This document shows, in pieces, positions 1-10,479 of a stretch of 64,000 nt of DNA. The first letter of the stretch is position 1; each line of letters begins with the position of its first letter. The DNA comes from Gonatopus flavifemur (taxonomy: Eukaryota > Arthropoda > Insecta > Hymenoptera > Dryinidae): NCBI GenBank assembly GCA_018340375.1, contig JAFFJZ010000006.1, positions 21,954,001 to 22,018,000 on the forward strand, in the 5' to 3' direction. Made by a program: the position numbers and the translations under genes. The notes beneath the pieces were generated by a model. It saw only the letters and a program-made list of their open reading frames with translations. It was not told the DNA's origin and made no database searches.

Positions 1-913
1 CTTTGCAATAAAATGAATAAGAAACAAAGAAATTCAACACATATTGAACCATGTCATTAGATTCCTTTTGTGGAACATCGACCTTACTTTTTCGTATCGA
101 ATAGTTCCTATCTTGGGTCAATTAAATTCACCCTTGCGTGTAAACCCACACAGGGTTCATCAATCGATTCAATAATGATATAGTACATCTAAGCTACACA
201 ATACGAGTGACGCGAACTGGTTTGAACGTTGTCACAAAATTCAAGATCAAAAGTTATCGTATGAAATATCTCAATCTCTTTCAATCTTGGCGCCTACACT
301 GTTAAAAAAACAAACAACTGGAATTTTCCAGTACCCAGGAACGAATTCTTCCGTTCACGTACAAGAAAATTCCTGTTGTAACGGAATTCAATATCAATAC
401 AAGAATTTTCTGATACGTGTACTGGAATTTCCATGACTTGAATGTAATTTTTCCCGATGGTTTTATTTTACAGTGTAATTATTGAAGTTGATGAAAAATT
501 AAACAAACGCGGCAAAGATTATAAATCCATGAAACTTCTTTTATCCAAATACCTTTTCATATTGAATTGATTTTTTAAGACGAATTTAATTCAATTCAAT
601 TTGGAATGTTTTGTTTTTTGCGGAGTCGTCAATGAATTCACATTTATTTATTTTATTATCCGCGTATACGCATATGCATACACAAATCGAAAGAGAAAGG
701 AGCGCGAGGGAAAAAAAGAGAGAAAAAATAGGTCGTTGGAAACACGGTCGTAAAGTTTTGCGGTTGTAATATAACAGGGTTGATAGCGATAGTGTCCGGG
801 ACGTAAAAGTCTTGCATATACATATATATTTATACATTCGATGCATTATACTTACACAGAATTATCTTGAAACTTAAATTCTTATGAACACAAAAGTGTA
901 ATTTTAACGTTAC
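1..913 (-). other. Intron sequence downstream of the vari-like exon, no exon seen
   Basis: On the minus strand this follows the donor of the 914-1029 exon, so I read it as intron. It holds one short inverted-repeat element (296-476) and AT-rich sequence. The minus-strand open frame at 586-846 is Leu/Ser/Cys-rich without a recognisable family and I do not call it a gene. Confidence 0.4.
296..476. repeat. Small inverted-repeat element, CACTGT-type ends
   Basis: It begins ACACTGTTAAAAA and ends TTTTACAGTGT. Inner arms around 352-375 and 400-430 are partly complementary (ACGTACAAGAAAATTCC against a diverged copy). About 180 bp and no coding capacity. It belongs with the CACTGTAAAA-ended elements at 4236, 4862 and 54624. 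Confidence 0.5.
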
Positions 914-1029
914 CTTAACGAGAGACGTTACTACGGGACTATCCAACAAGCCTTTGAGGAATAATAAATCCGTATCATCCGCTACTTTTCCCAATTCTTC
1001 GATATTGTCCCTTACGTGAATGAACGCAG
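914..1029 (-). CDS. vari: Exon with L27-like segment of a Varicose/MPP2-MPP6-type MAGUK scaffold
   Basis: Read on the minus strand, a poly-T tract and AG lie just above 1029 and a GTAACG donor lies just below 914. The 116 bp exon enters in phase 1 (it begins with two bases of a codon), ends in phase 0, and has no stop. It encodes about 38 residues including DNIEELG, DTDLLFLKGLLDSPVV and SLVK. That pattern matches the first L27 domain at the N terminus of p55-type MAGUK scaffolds, closest to MPP2/MPP6, whose insect orthologue is Varicose, a septate-junction scaffold under the plasma membrane. There is no ATG in the exon, so translation starts in an exon at higher coordinates. The PDZ, SH3 and guanylate-kinase exons would lie left of base 1. 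Other MPP-family members are possible. The assignment rests on one short exon. Confidence 0.68.
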
Positions 1030-1667
1030 CTGAAAAAAGAATTCATTAGAAATATAATCAATCTTCTATTTGAATTTACGTATTTCAGTTTGATATACAC
1101 GGAGAAAAATGAAGGTCGAAAATATAGTAATCTTTAATAAAAATTTGAGAATATTTCTTGAGATCTGAGAGTTTTTCTTAACCCTAGAACACGCACGCGA
1201 AAAACACAGAAAGTTTCAGATGGCTGTCACTCATTGGAAACTAAATACACTCAGAGAAAAATCTGATTCTCATAACCAGGGGACGTAGTTGATTTTGTCT
1301 TTGACCATTCCGTCTGGTTGCCACAGCCAGATTTACGTGATTTTATTTTGTTTTCCTGGTTATTATAACCAGATTTCAGGTCCTCAACAGGTCGTGTGCA
1401 TTTTCTAGGGTTAAATGCATAATAAAGACAAATCGGTGCACTTTTTTGTGGAATTTTATTCGAAAAACAATGAAAAATTATTAATACTTGATAAAAAATA
1501 AAGAAACATATGAACTTTCCCAAAGTCGCGCGTGAAATTTCACAAAAATAGTAACAAAATTTCAATATCCTGCTATTCACTTTGTGAAAGAGTGACCGCA
1601 AAATTCGCCTGTTTTTTTGGGACCGCGAGTTTAGGGTTGAATTGCGTTCTGAAAAATATTTCATGTC

Positions 1668-1871
1668 GATCATTTGCAAGAGAATACCATTTCCCGGTGA
1701 GCATAACATTGATTTTGGAGATGAAGAAATCGACGGAATCGATAGATTCTTTTCTATACAAAATCTGTCGAGGTTTATTGATTTTTATACAATCTTGATC
1801 AAAATTTGATACTACTTTACTTGTAAAACCAGCGTTATGCTCACCAGGAAATTGTACACCCTCGCAAATGA
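1668..1871. repeat. Hairpin nested in the 1098-3044 element
   Basis: Arms around 1674-1710 and 1833-1871 are complementary (TGAGCATAAC against GTTATGCTCA, TTTGCAAG against CGCAAA). Overlapping short open frames on both strands here are by-products of the palindrome. Confidence 0.5.
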
Positions 1872-1923
1872 TCAGCACAGAGTATGTTTTAGAATAAATT
1901 CTAACCCGCGGTCCCAGAAAATA

Positions 1924-2847
1924 CAGTGGGTGGCCAAATTATTAGGCCACAATTGAGATTATTGAGATTACTCCAAAGTTGAATATCTCAGTGAAAAATT
2001 ATCGTAAGGAAACAAATGAATACGCAATTTCAAGGGCAAAGTCTACTCTTTGAGCATCATTTGACCTCTTTGGTCTATCATGTTTGCCCGACAACCTACA
2101 TCGCATTAAGTATGAGCATTTTGCTCGATATTTCCTCAGTTTTTCAAACAGAAGGAGCTCGCAGGAAGATTAAAACATGGAAACACGAAAATAAACATTT
2201 TGTAGAGAATTTCCTCAGCTCCAAAACGCTTTTTTTATTTTCCTGGTAGAGTCATTTTCAGCGGAGTTATGTCATGTTTTATGACTTGTAATTTTGAGAC
2301 GGTTAAGGGAACAAAAAATTTCCTTGGAGGAAAAAGTTTTGTTTTAAGATGTATTATACGCAGAAAATACTTTTGAAAGCAATCAAAAACCTCTCGAAGT
2401 ATTTTTTTTTCGTATAATACATAGCAAAACTAAACTTTTTCCTCCAAGGAAATTTCTTGTTCCCTTAACCGTCTCAAAATTACAAGTCATAAAACATGAC
2501 ATAACTCCGCTGGAAATGACTCTACCAGGAAAATAAAAAAAGCGTTTTGAAGCTGAGGAAATTCTCTACAAAATGTTTATTTTCGTGTTTCCATGTTTTA
2601 ATCTTCCTGCGAGCTCCTTCTGTTTGAAAAACTGAGGAAATATCGAGCAAAATGCTCATACTTAATGCGATGTAGGTTGTCGGGCAAACATGATAGACCA
2701 AAGAGGTCAAATGATGCTCAAAGAGTAGACTTTGCCCTTGAAATTGCGTATTCATTTGTTTCCTTACGATAATTTTTCACTGAGATATTCAACTTTGGAG
2801 TAATCTCAATAATCTCAATTGTGGCCTAATAATTTGGCCACCCACTG
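1924..2847. repeat. Near-perfect 924 bp palindrome with TA target duplication
   Basis: Starts CAGTGGGTGGCCAAATTATT and ends with the complement. TA occurs at 1922-1923 and 2848-2849. The arms of roughly 430 bp are almost identical: the same 77-codon open frame lies in each (2016-2249 plus, 2522-2755 minus) with a single residue changed. The centre is about 2340-2420. The ends and TA target fit a Tc1/mariner-type foldback. The arms are so alike that the element is young or kept alike by conversion. Confidence 0.8.
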
Positions 2848-3712
2848 TAGACGGAAAAATACCCTTCTTTGCGGTCACTCTTTGTATGTTTCTTTATTCT
2901 TCATTAGGTATTGATAATTCTTCATTGTTTTTCGGATACAATTCCACAAACAAGTGAACCGTTTTGTCTTTATTATACATTGAAGAAAAATTCTCAAATT
3001 TTTATTGAAGATTACTATATTTTCGATCTGCATTTTTCTCCGTGTATCTATATTTATATAAAACTTTATAAAAACTTGTTTCTAAATCTTCGCCTCGTTA
3101 CGCATGTGTCTATCCTCTCACGAGGAAGTTCAAGTTGACGGGTATTTGACAACCTGTCGTTTAGACTCAATGAAGGTATTTAAAATGCTTTTGACAGATT
3201 TGGGTCGTTTAGAGAACAATATAACAGCATGGTACAATGTGGTTCCGAAGAATATATCGATATTCGGTACTTTTATTATTAACTTTTATAACTATCATAT
3301 ATTCTATCGATTCGCAGCCAATAGTGAAAATCGTGAAGATTCTTCACGGAGAAGAAAGAATTCTTTATTGCTGAATGAATACAATTCATTCTCGTTTTCA
3401 CATTTTTATGACTAAAAGACACGGTATATTTTCACCCTTTGCGATTCATATCGATTATCCTTCGAAGCGCCTATACAAGATCAAAAGACATGATTAGTTG
3501 AAACATTGAAATTCAATGGTATAAAGGGTGCTTGTACCATGCGAGTTAAACGAGGAGGCAAATCTCGGGTGTGGCTATCAAATGTAGATCAATATTCACG
3601 TGCTTGACAACGCTACAGGTTGCTCGCGACTGGTTGAATTATATAAATCCGTTAATGTTGAAGAATTAATAACAACGTTAATTGTCCTATTTCCACTTCC
3701 CACACTGTATAA

Positions 3713-3924
3713 AATATTTGTGAATTTCCAATAAGAAAAGCATGGTAAAAAACTTATGGATTTGTACATTTCCAGATTATTTGGAAATCCACGAATTTTC
3801 TGTGAATTTCCAAACAATTTTCGTGATTTCTTCAAGAATGTTTGTCAACTGACAAACAATCTTTGTGAATTTACTAAAAAAAAAGTGAGGTAAAAAAACT
3901 TTCGAACTTTTTTGTTGCACAGTG
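3713..3924. repeat. MITE, CACTGTATAAAA ends
   Basis: Starts CACTGTAT and ends GCACAGTG, with CA on both sides. The interior carries AATTTCCAAACAATTTT and CAAACAATCTTTGTGAATTT in inverted order. It shares these inner words with 4862-5035, 6186-6420 and 17290-17410. Confidence 0.55.
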
Positions 3925-4235
3925 CATTCGCAATATGATTTAGAATAAAATAAACGATCAATCACAATATTCAAAAAAGTGTATTGTGCACGAAGATATA
4001 TTTTAATAATTCTGCCAATCGAGAGAACATTTTTTCTTACAAGAAAAATTTGAGAGTTTTTTACACAAACATTCTCGTTTCTCCTCAAAAAAGTTTGGAG
4101 AAAATCAAAAGTTCTGGTCAAGTAACGAATTTTCTTGAGGAATCTACCAGAAAAAATGTTGGAGTAAAAAGAATCTTAAACCAAGAAAATAAACTTTCTT
4201 CAAACGAAGAAAACATTTACTCAATTCGAAGCTAT

Positions 4236-4390
4236 ACACTGTAAAAAATATACTTCCTAAACTGCCAAAGAAGTTTGGCAGTTTTTTACACAAACTTTTG
4301 TTCGGCAATTTTCGGAAATTATTTTTCCAAACCAAGTTTGTAAATTTCCAAGCATTTTTGTTTGGAATTCAACAAAGTTTTTTTACAGTG
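4236..4390. repeat. MITE, CACTGTAAAAAA ends with TA flanks
   Basis: Starts CACTGTAAAAAATATA and ends TTTTTTTACAGTG; TA at 4234-4235 and 4391-4392. It is 155 bp, with inner complementary words around AAACTGCCAAAGAAGTTTGG. Confidence 0.65.
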
Positions 4391-4861
4391 TACAACGTGA
4401 TATGGAGGAAATTTTCTTACTTCAATTCACTGAAAATAAAATTCTGGAACGGTTAACGTTTGGACATCAACAGTCGATGTACGTGGGAAAAATGAAATTG
4501 GTAAGCATGGAAACATTACTGGCTCATTTCATTCGCATCAACTGTTAATGCGCGACTCATCAATCAGCGATTTACCGACGAGTAATAGCAGATCTTCAAA
4601 TTTTATTTTCCGCAGGCATCGGCCATTGATGTTCGAACGTTAACTGTTCTCAGAATCTTATTTTCAGTGAAGTACGTATCTTCTTTGGATAAGAAAAAAA
4701 TTTATATTCTCAGACCAAGAAAATATGTTCTTAGGAATAAGCTAATTTTTCTCTAAAATTTAGCTGTTACGGTGAATGAATTAGTTACAAATGTAAATTG
4801 TTTTTGCTGCAACAGCCGAAATTTATCTGCAGGGAGTTAATTTAATGGCTATCCGTGTCCA

Positions 4862-5035
4862 CACTGTGAAAAATATTCCTGAATTTCCAAGCAGAAAAGT
4901 GTGGTGAAAAACTTACACCGATTGGTGAATTTCCAAATTGTTTGAAAACTCACAAATTTTCTGTAAATTTCCAAACAATTTTTGTGAATTCCAAACCTTT
5001 TCTTGGAAGTTTTTTTTTTACAGTGCACGCTCTAG
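4862..5035. repeat. MITE, CACTGTGAAAAA ends with CA flanks
   Basis: Starts CACTGTGAAAAATATTCCTG and ends TTTTTACAGTG, with CA on both sides. The interior AATTTCCAAACAATTTTTGTG marks it as the same family as 3713-3924. Confidence 0.6.
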
Positions 5036-5046
5036 CCACTTGGCTG

Positions 5047-5228
5047 CACGGAGAAAATATTTCATCAAATATCACAGTGTACCACCGGATCAGGGCGCCA
5101 GATCGGTCTCTTCGAGAAGAATCACTTTGTCATTCTATGCAACCACACAGTAATTTTTCTCGAAGAAACCGATGTGACGCCCTGATCCGGTGGTACACTA
5201 TAATATTTAATGAAATATTTTCTCCGTG
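5047..5228. repeat. Foldback element, CACGGAGAAAAT ends
   Basis: Starts CACGGAGAAAATATTTCATC and ends TTTTCTCCGTG. The arms pair through GTACCACCGGATCAGGGCG and the complement near 5180-5200. Loop around 5120-5150. It lies only 11 bp from the preceding MITE. Confidence 0.75.
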
Positions 5229-6185
5229 TGCTGCTGCTGAATTATTTTTTCCGTGTAACCTACACCTTGACCTCTCCAAAAATGACACTTTTTCAGATTT
5301 TTTTTTCGAAAATTAGAAAGTTCCTATTCAAATTGAACTACATGAAGGTGTTCCGCTACTATTAAAGTACAAAATGATTCTTTTGTGAAATTTTATTGCG
5401 AAAAATGGCGGTTTGACAGGTGAATGACTGGAGCACTGTGAAAATTCATGATCGTGCGGTGGGATAAATAACTCAGTCCAGAATTGACGTAGAACACAGA
5501 ACAAAAAATAATTATTTTCTGTAATTCAAAAGCTAGTGAAATACGTATCCGTTTTGAAAAACGTGCATTTTCCACAAAATAGCATCGGTTTGAAGAAAAA
5601 AGTAAAATTTTCACCCTAAATTTCGTTACTTAATGTTGAATAAAAAACGCAAATATCAATATTTCGAACAACCCGTATGTATTTCACTAGATAATCATAT
5701 CACGAATACGATAAAAAAACCCCGAGGCGATTGATTGAAAATTCGCGGAGCTAGAGCTCCCACCGACTTTCGACATACTATTTTGAAATTAACCTGTTTG
5801 AAGTTTTTGTAACAGTTGAGTCGTGCGTGTTTAGTTGGACCTATGTTTGTAGTTTACGGTATATCATTTTCGGGTCCTCAAAGAGTACTTTAAGCCAAAA
5901 ACAAATTTTTTGATTTTGTTAAAATTCCACTGTGGTGTTAGTAAATATGTGGACAATTTGAAAATATAATTCGAGCTATCACAATTTTAGTTGATTTTAC
6001 CGCAGGGAATGTAATATGCACATCAGCTATGGTATATTGAATATTCGTTGTTGTAATACTCAATGAGATGTAAATTTTACAAATTTTCTTTCTCTCAGTG
6101 TAGCTAAAAATTCACTGCCACAGCTAACTGGATTGTCGAGAGAGCAACCTCATTAATGAAAACACCAAATGCTTTTTTAACAGGA

Positions 6186-6420
6186 GTCAACATTTTTTTA
6201 TACCAACAATTTTCTAGTAAATTTATAAACAATTTTGGTGAAATCTGGAAAAAATGTTTGTTGGTTCACAAACATTTTTTGAGAAGTCACGGAATTGCTT
6301 GAAAATTCACAAGAGATTTGTGAATTCCCAAATAATCTAGAAATAAACGAATCCATAGGTTTTTTCGCCATACTTTTCTTTTTGGAAATTCTCAAGAAAA
6401 TTTGTTACAAAAATTTCTGT
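6186..6420. repeat. Degraded MITE copy (AATTTCCAAA family)
   Basis: Holds CAAACATTTTTTGAGAAGTCACGGAA, ATCCATAGGTTTTTTC and ACTTTTCTTTTTGGAAATTC-like words also found at 17290-17410. Its ends are no longer clear. Confidence 0.4.
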
Positions 6421-7047
6421 CACAGCGAAGTGACAGTGATTCATCATGTGTATATTCAATCCATATAAATGATTATTGTCGATGAGGATGCTCGGTACTT
6501 GAACTCGAATAAACAGATCACAGTTATTGTCAATATAAACTCTTGAGAGTACGAGTTTGCGTGGGTATTTCATCAGTGTTGTTTTCCATTGAGGGCTCTA
6601 CGACATTCATCATTAGGGAATGAAGTTTCAAACGGTGTGCATTAATAATGTAAATAAAGGTTCAAGTTTTATGGGGAGAAAATAGAGGGAAAGTGAAAAT
6701 TCCAGTACAAATACAGATGCCGATGTTCTCGTGAGAATGAACGGAAGGAACTTGGACAATAATTTTCTATATAAGGTGTCTCTTTTCTGTACAATTATAT
6801 AATTGTACGTTCTGGAGAATTTATATTCCGAGAATATTATGTTATGAACCCTTCCCTGGGTTCAAAACATAAATTAAATCACTTATTTAAAATTCGCGGG
6901 TGTTGCGCAAGCAAATTATTCTTCTTTTTTGGTTGGCAACACCCCTAAAAACAATGAGTACTGGCATTTCAATGGTCCGCTAATGGTCCTACACTGCCAA
7001 TGAGGAGCCATTATTGGCCCGTTGGAACGCCTGCAGACATGTTTGCT

Positions 7048-7948
7048 GGGACTATTCTTAAGGAGTTACATGGGTTTCAGGTGGGTTTAAAAAAATCGAT
7101 TTTCTTCAATTTTTTTTATTTGATAGTACAACTCTTCAAGAAGATATTCCCAAAATTTCAAGCCGATCCGACAAAAACTCTAGGAGATATAGCATTTTGA
7201 ACTGTCCCTCTGATGACTGTAGCGCTCGTTTCCCTCTTTTTTCTATGACTGTGTGAAGGAGCACATATTGTAGTACAGTGTTAGTAGCCGAGCCACTAGG
7301 TATTTTTGAGATTATAAAAATAGCTTGTACACAAGTATTTTAATTTTTCCTTTTTGCAATTTGATGAAATCTACAATTCCCCGAAGTGATAACGCGTTTC
7401 TCTCGAAACACACTTCTCGAAATCGATAGTCAAAATTTCTCGGAAACTAATCGTTCGATCTCGCCCAAATTTTAAACACTTCTTCAAAATAGAGGATGTT
7501 TTTTCCCTTCGACCACAAAAAATTTGACACCGCAATGAATACCGAAAGTTTTACCGAAAAAGTGACACTTTCGTTCAAACCCCTACCAAAAATTCAATTC
7601 TCATTGTTTTTTAAATCCTTTAATCGTGCCTTTGTCGAGGCACCTCCGAAAATCCACTGCCATCGATTCAACCCGCACAGCACCACAGTCCCAGAAGAAT
7701 TCTTAAAGAATTCATAAAGAACAAAATCAGTTCAATAAGCATTCTTTATGAATTCTTCTGGGATTGTGGTGCTGTGTGGAAATTTATCATATTTTCTCAT
7801 CGAAATTCTTTAAAATTTTGTTCAAAAGTTATCTAATAATATGCAAAAAAAAGAATGAATAAAAATCTCTTCTTTAGTGAGACAAAAAATTCGAGAAAAT
7901 TAGCTTTTTTATTCCTCTGAAGCCCATGTAATCCCTTGAGGAGACTGA
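7048..7948. repeat. Foldback element with GTTACATGGGTTTCAGG ends
   Basis: Left GGAGTTACATGGGTTTCAGG near 7068 and right complement CTGAAGCCCATGTAATCC near 7918 form the ends. AATTTTTT-rich arms follow on each side. A smaller hairpin (7672-7779) sits inside. The open frame at 7000-7200 and that at 7496-7717 are within it and look non-coding. Confidence 0.5.
7672..7779. repeat. Hairpin of the CCCAYACAGCAC family
   Basis: Starts CCCGCACAGCACCACAG and ends GTGGTGCTGTGTGG. Arms pair through CCCAGAAGAATTCTTAAAGA. About 108 bp. A sister copy of similar size lies at 10250-10358. Confidence 0.75.
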
Positions 7949-8248
7949 AATATACAATTGTGAAATTTTAATCTCTAAACGTAATTCAGTCTTCAGGAAT
8001 CATTGGGAAATTCAAAGTGCGCGGCAATTCGTAATCCGAAGTACATAATTCATTCTTATTCACTTCAAATTCGTATAAATTACGTACCTTTTAAGAAAAG
8101 TTCGCGCAAAATTGTACCCCCCCAACCCTCCCACTTCCCCATACTTGAGTCCTATTAATATCCATGCAGAGTTTCAAGTCGGTATATTCAATTACTGTAG
8201 AGCTACTCGTGTTTTTGTAAACCTGGATATCTGATCGTTTCGAGCAAA

Positions 8249-8473
8249 CACGGAAAGAATAATTTAGCTGCAGCACCTAAGTGGCTAGCACGCACATGGA
8301 CAGCCATTAAATTAGCTCCTGCAGCTAAATTTTAGCTGTTATAGCAAAAAAATTTGCATTTGTAGGTAATTTATTTGCGGCGGTAGCTAAAATTTAGCTG
8401 CGGGAGCTAATTTAATGGCTGTCCATGTCTGTGCTAGCCATTTAGCTGCTGCAGCCAAATTATTTTTTCCGTG
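8249..8473. repeat. Foldback element, CACGGAAAGAAT ends
   Basis: Starts CACGGAAAGAATAATTTAGC and ends with the complement at ATTTTTTCCGTG. Long arms pair across GTGGCTAGCAC...GACAGCCATTAAATTAGC. The loop is around 8343-8380. Confidence 0.8.
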
Positions 8474-8526
8474 AAGAATTTGTATAAAATTGTTTTTGCG
8501 GATGAATATCCTGCCACGGAGAGGTT

Positions 8527-9239
8527 CTCTGAATTTCTTGGAATGAAATATTCACCGTTGAAGAAGTCCAACAGGGATGAGATTCCACTCGTGAACAGTG
8601 AATTTTCACTCTATCAGGGTGAAAATCCACCCTTTTATAAAGGTGAAATTCTCACCTCAAGAGAGCGATAATTCACTCCTACACGGAAAAAAATTCCCAT
8701 ATAAAAATTACATGAATAGTCAGGTAACGATTACAGTGTGGATTTCATGTGAAACTCACTTCACAATCGTGTTGGATTTACATTGTTATGAAAGGTAATT
8801 CACAGCAACACTTCTCTCATTTACATAAAGCTGAAACTAGTAGGCGTGAAGTTACAGCAGTCGATTGTTTTCCCTTTTGAATCAAAGTTATTGGAGCTTT
8901 GTTTATACCAGAAATCGATTGAGTAGCATCCTACCAAACGTTTCAGATCCTCAAATCTTCGATAAAAATTGTGTATAAAGAGTTAAGAAAAGCGGCTGCT
9001 AGCTCTACGGCTGCCAGTTCCAGTTTCATCTCATTTACTTCGGTAAAAATGTAAATATAACATTGGTTCCAAAGTGAATTTTACTCCAATTGCATTAATG
9101 TGAGCAGCAACTTACATTATAGGACTTTTTTCCGTGTAGGGAGTCAAAACTCAATTTTTAAGAATGGAATTTCACTCTTATTAGACCTTGCGGTATTTTT
9201 ACTCTTTAGGAGTGGATTTTCACTCCAAGAAATTTAGAG
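8527..9239. repeat. GAGTGAA-family element carrying a nested MITE
   Basis: The left end CTCTGAATTTCTTGGAATG and right end CACTCCAAGAAATTTAGAG are complementary. The interior is made of short palindromes such as GTGAATTTTCAC. It was split by the TA-flanked MITE at 8682-9136. The same ends occur at 21481 and 50994. Confidence 0.6.
8682..9136. repeat. MITE, CACGGAAAAAAATTC ends with TA flanks
   Basis: Starts CACGGAAAAAAATTCC and ends TTTTTTCCGTG; TA at 8680-8681 and 9137-9138. Arms are more diverged than in the neighbouring foldbacks. Confidence 0.65.
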
Positions 9240-9535
9240 AGGGTGCTGAAACCCAAACAGAATCAACATAAAATCAAATAAAAAGTCGTATTCGCGTTCG
9301 GATGTTTCTATCCGGCTTCTTTACTAGTCGCAGTTGACTTGGATTCATGCGCCGACAATAGTTCTTGGTTTTTGCCCCAGGATCAACTCCCCCTGTATTG
9401 GTTCTTCGAGAGTTGGTCACTAAAAATCCAACTAATATCGGTTCACAATTACGGTCTTGTCCTGATCTAGCATCGAATGACTTCTGTCTTGAATAGTCGA
9501 TTTTCGACCATCTACTCGAGAAGTTGCTGTAACTA

Positions 9536-9742
9536 CACTGAGAGAAAGATCTATTGAAATATTCGACGGCTAGGAAATTAAGTAACTTGTGCTAGCTAAA
9601 TTTTATTTGTCACAACTATATTTTTTATTCCCATTGAATGAACCATTTTATTCATATTTCATAGAGTCTAGCTAGCGTGAATAAAAACCTAGCTGCGGCA
9701 ACTTACATTCAGTTGTCCCAACTAAGTTCCTTTTTCTCAGTG
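9536..9742. repeat. MITE, CACTGAGAGAAAG ends with TA flanks
   Basis: Starts CACTGAGAGAAAG and ends TTTTTCTCAGTG; TA at 9534-9535 and 9743-9744. The inner pairing uses GCTAGCTAAATTTTATT and its complement. Confidence 0.7.
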
Positions 9743-9744
9743 TA

Positions 9745-10050
9745 CACTGAGGAAAATGTGTTTCGTAGAACTAGCAATCACAGAATTTTGGGCATTTTAC
9801 TGTTGAAAATACAATAATTCTTGTTCTTATAACAATACATGTTGTCTTGTTAACAATAGAATTGTCAATTCAGCAATGTTAACGGTCATATTTTTACGAT
9901 TTTTATTGTAGGTTGACATATGACAATGCTGAATCGTCACATATCAACCAGCAATAAAATTGCTGAATTGACAATTTCATTGTTAATAAGACAACTGTAT
10001 ATTGCTATAAGAACAAGAATTATTGTGTATTCAACAATAAAGTAGTCAGG
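9745..10050. repeat. Foldback element, CACTGAGGAAAATG left end
   Basis: It abuts the previous element at its TA. Arms pair through CAATAATTCTTGTTCTTATA and GTCAATTCAGCAATG. The right end is worn or cut by the next element. Confidence 0.6.
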
Positions 10051-10059
10051 ACAAGTCCT

Positions 10060-10247
10060 GCACGGGAAAAAAATAAAGGGTCCAAAATGACTACATTTTT
10101 ATTAAATTGGCAGTGTAGTGAAAATAAATGATTCATCAAACATCCTTTAGTATAAGCGTACAACCTTATGCACGATGAAGTATTTTCTGTTATCTTGCCG
10201 GTTTGGTAGAAATGTAGTAATTTTTGAAACTTTATTTTACTCCGTGC
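10060..10247. repeat. MITE, GCACGGGAAAAAAATAAAG ends
   Basis: Left GCACGGGAAAAAAATAAAG and right CTTTATTTTACTCCGTGC pair; inner ACTACATTTTTATT pairs near 10210. Confidence 0.55.
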
Positions 10248-10249
10248 AT

Positions 10250-10358
10250 CCCTTATAGCACCACAGCCCCGGAAGAATTCTTAAAAAATGCATAAAGAAC
10301 GCAATCAGTTCAATAAGAATTCTTGAGGAATCCTTCTGGGACTGCAGTGCTGTGTGGG
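10250..10358. repeat. Hairpin of the CCCAYACAGCAC family
   Basis: Starts CCCTTATAGCACCACAG and ends GCAGTGCTGTGTGGG. Arms include CCCGGAAGAATTCTTAA. Same plan and length as 7672-7779. Confidence 0.7.
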
Positions 10359-10359
10359 A

Positions 10360-10475
10360 TGTTAGCTGCCTCAACAACTAACTCAAGTACCTGGCAGCTT
10401 ACGAGGTATTTTCGTTATTTATTGCAACTATATATCGAGTTAGTTGAGGCAGCTACCATGGTACTTGTCTGGACT
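10360..10475. repeat. Short inverted repeat (GTTAGCTGCCTCAAC)
   Basis: GTTAGCTGCCTCAACAACTA near 10361 pairs with GTTAGTTGAGGCAGCTACC near 10439. It directly adjoins the previous hairpin. Confidence 0.55.
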
Positions 10476-10479
10476 ACTG

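Larger units (their letters stand above)
1098..3044. repeat. Composite inverted-repeat element, CACGGAGAAAAATG ends, TA on both sides
   Basis: The left end starts CACGGAGAAAAATGAAG and the right end is its near complement ending CTCCGTG. TA lies on each side (1096-1097 and 3045-3046). About 65 bp of the two ends pair with few differences. A second pair of arms inside (about 1440-1530 against 2880-2950) shows the element was opened by later insertions, including the hairpin at 1668-1871 and the palindrome at 1924-2847. A related left end occurs at 34565. Confidence 0.7.

Noticed and set aside
2016..2755. Two 77-codon open frames as a small gene pair
   Set aside because: They are mirror images in the arms of a palindromic element and have no family signature.
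3104..3415. 103-codon frame next to the first foldback element
   Set aside because: No family match, and it overlaps AT-rich sequence without splice or promoter signals.
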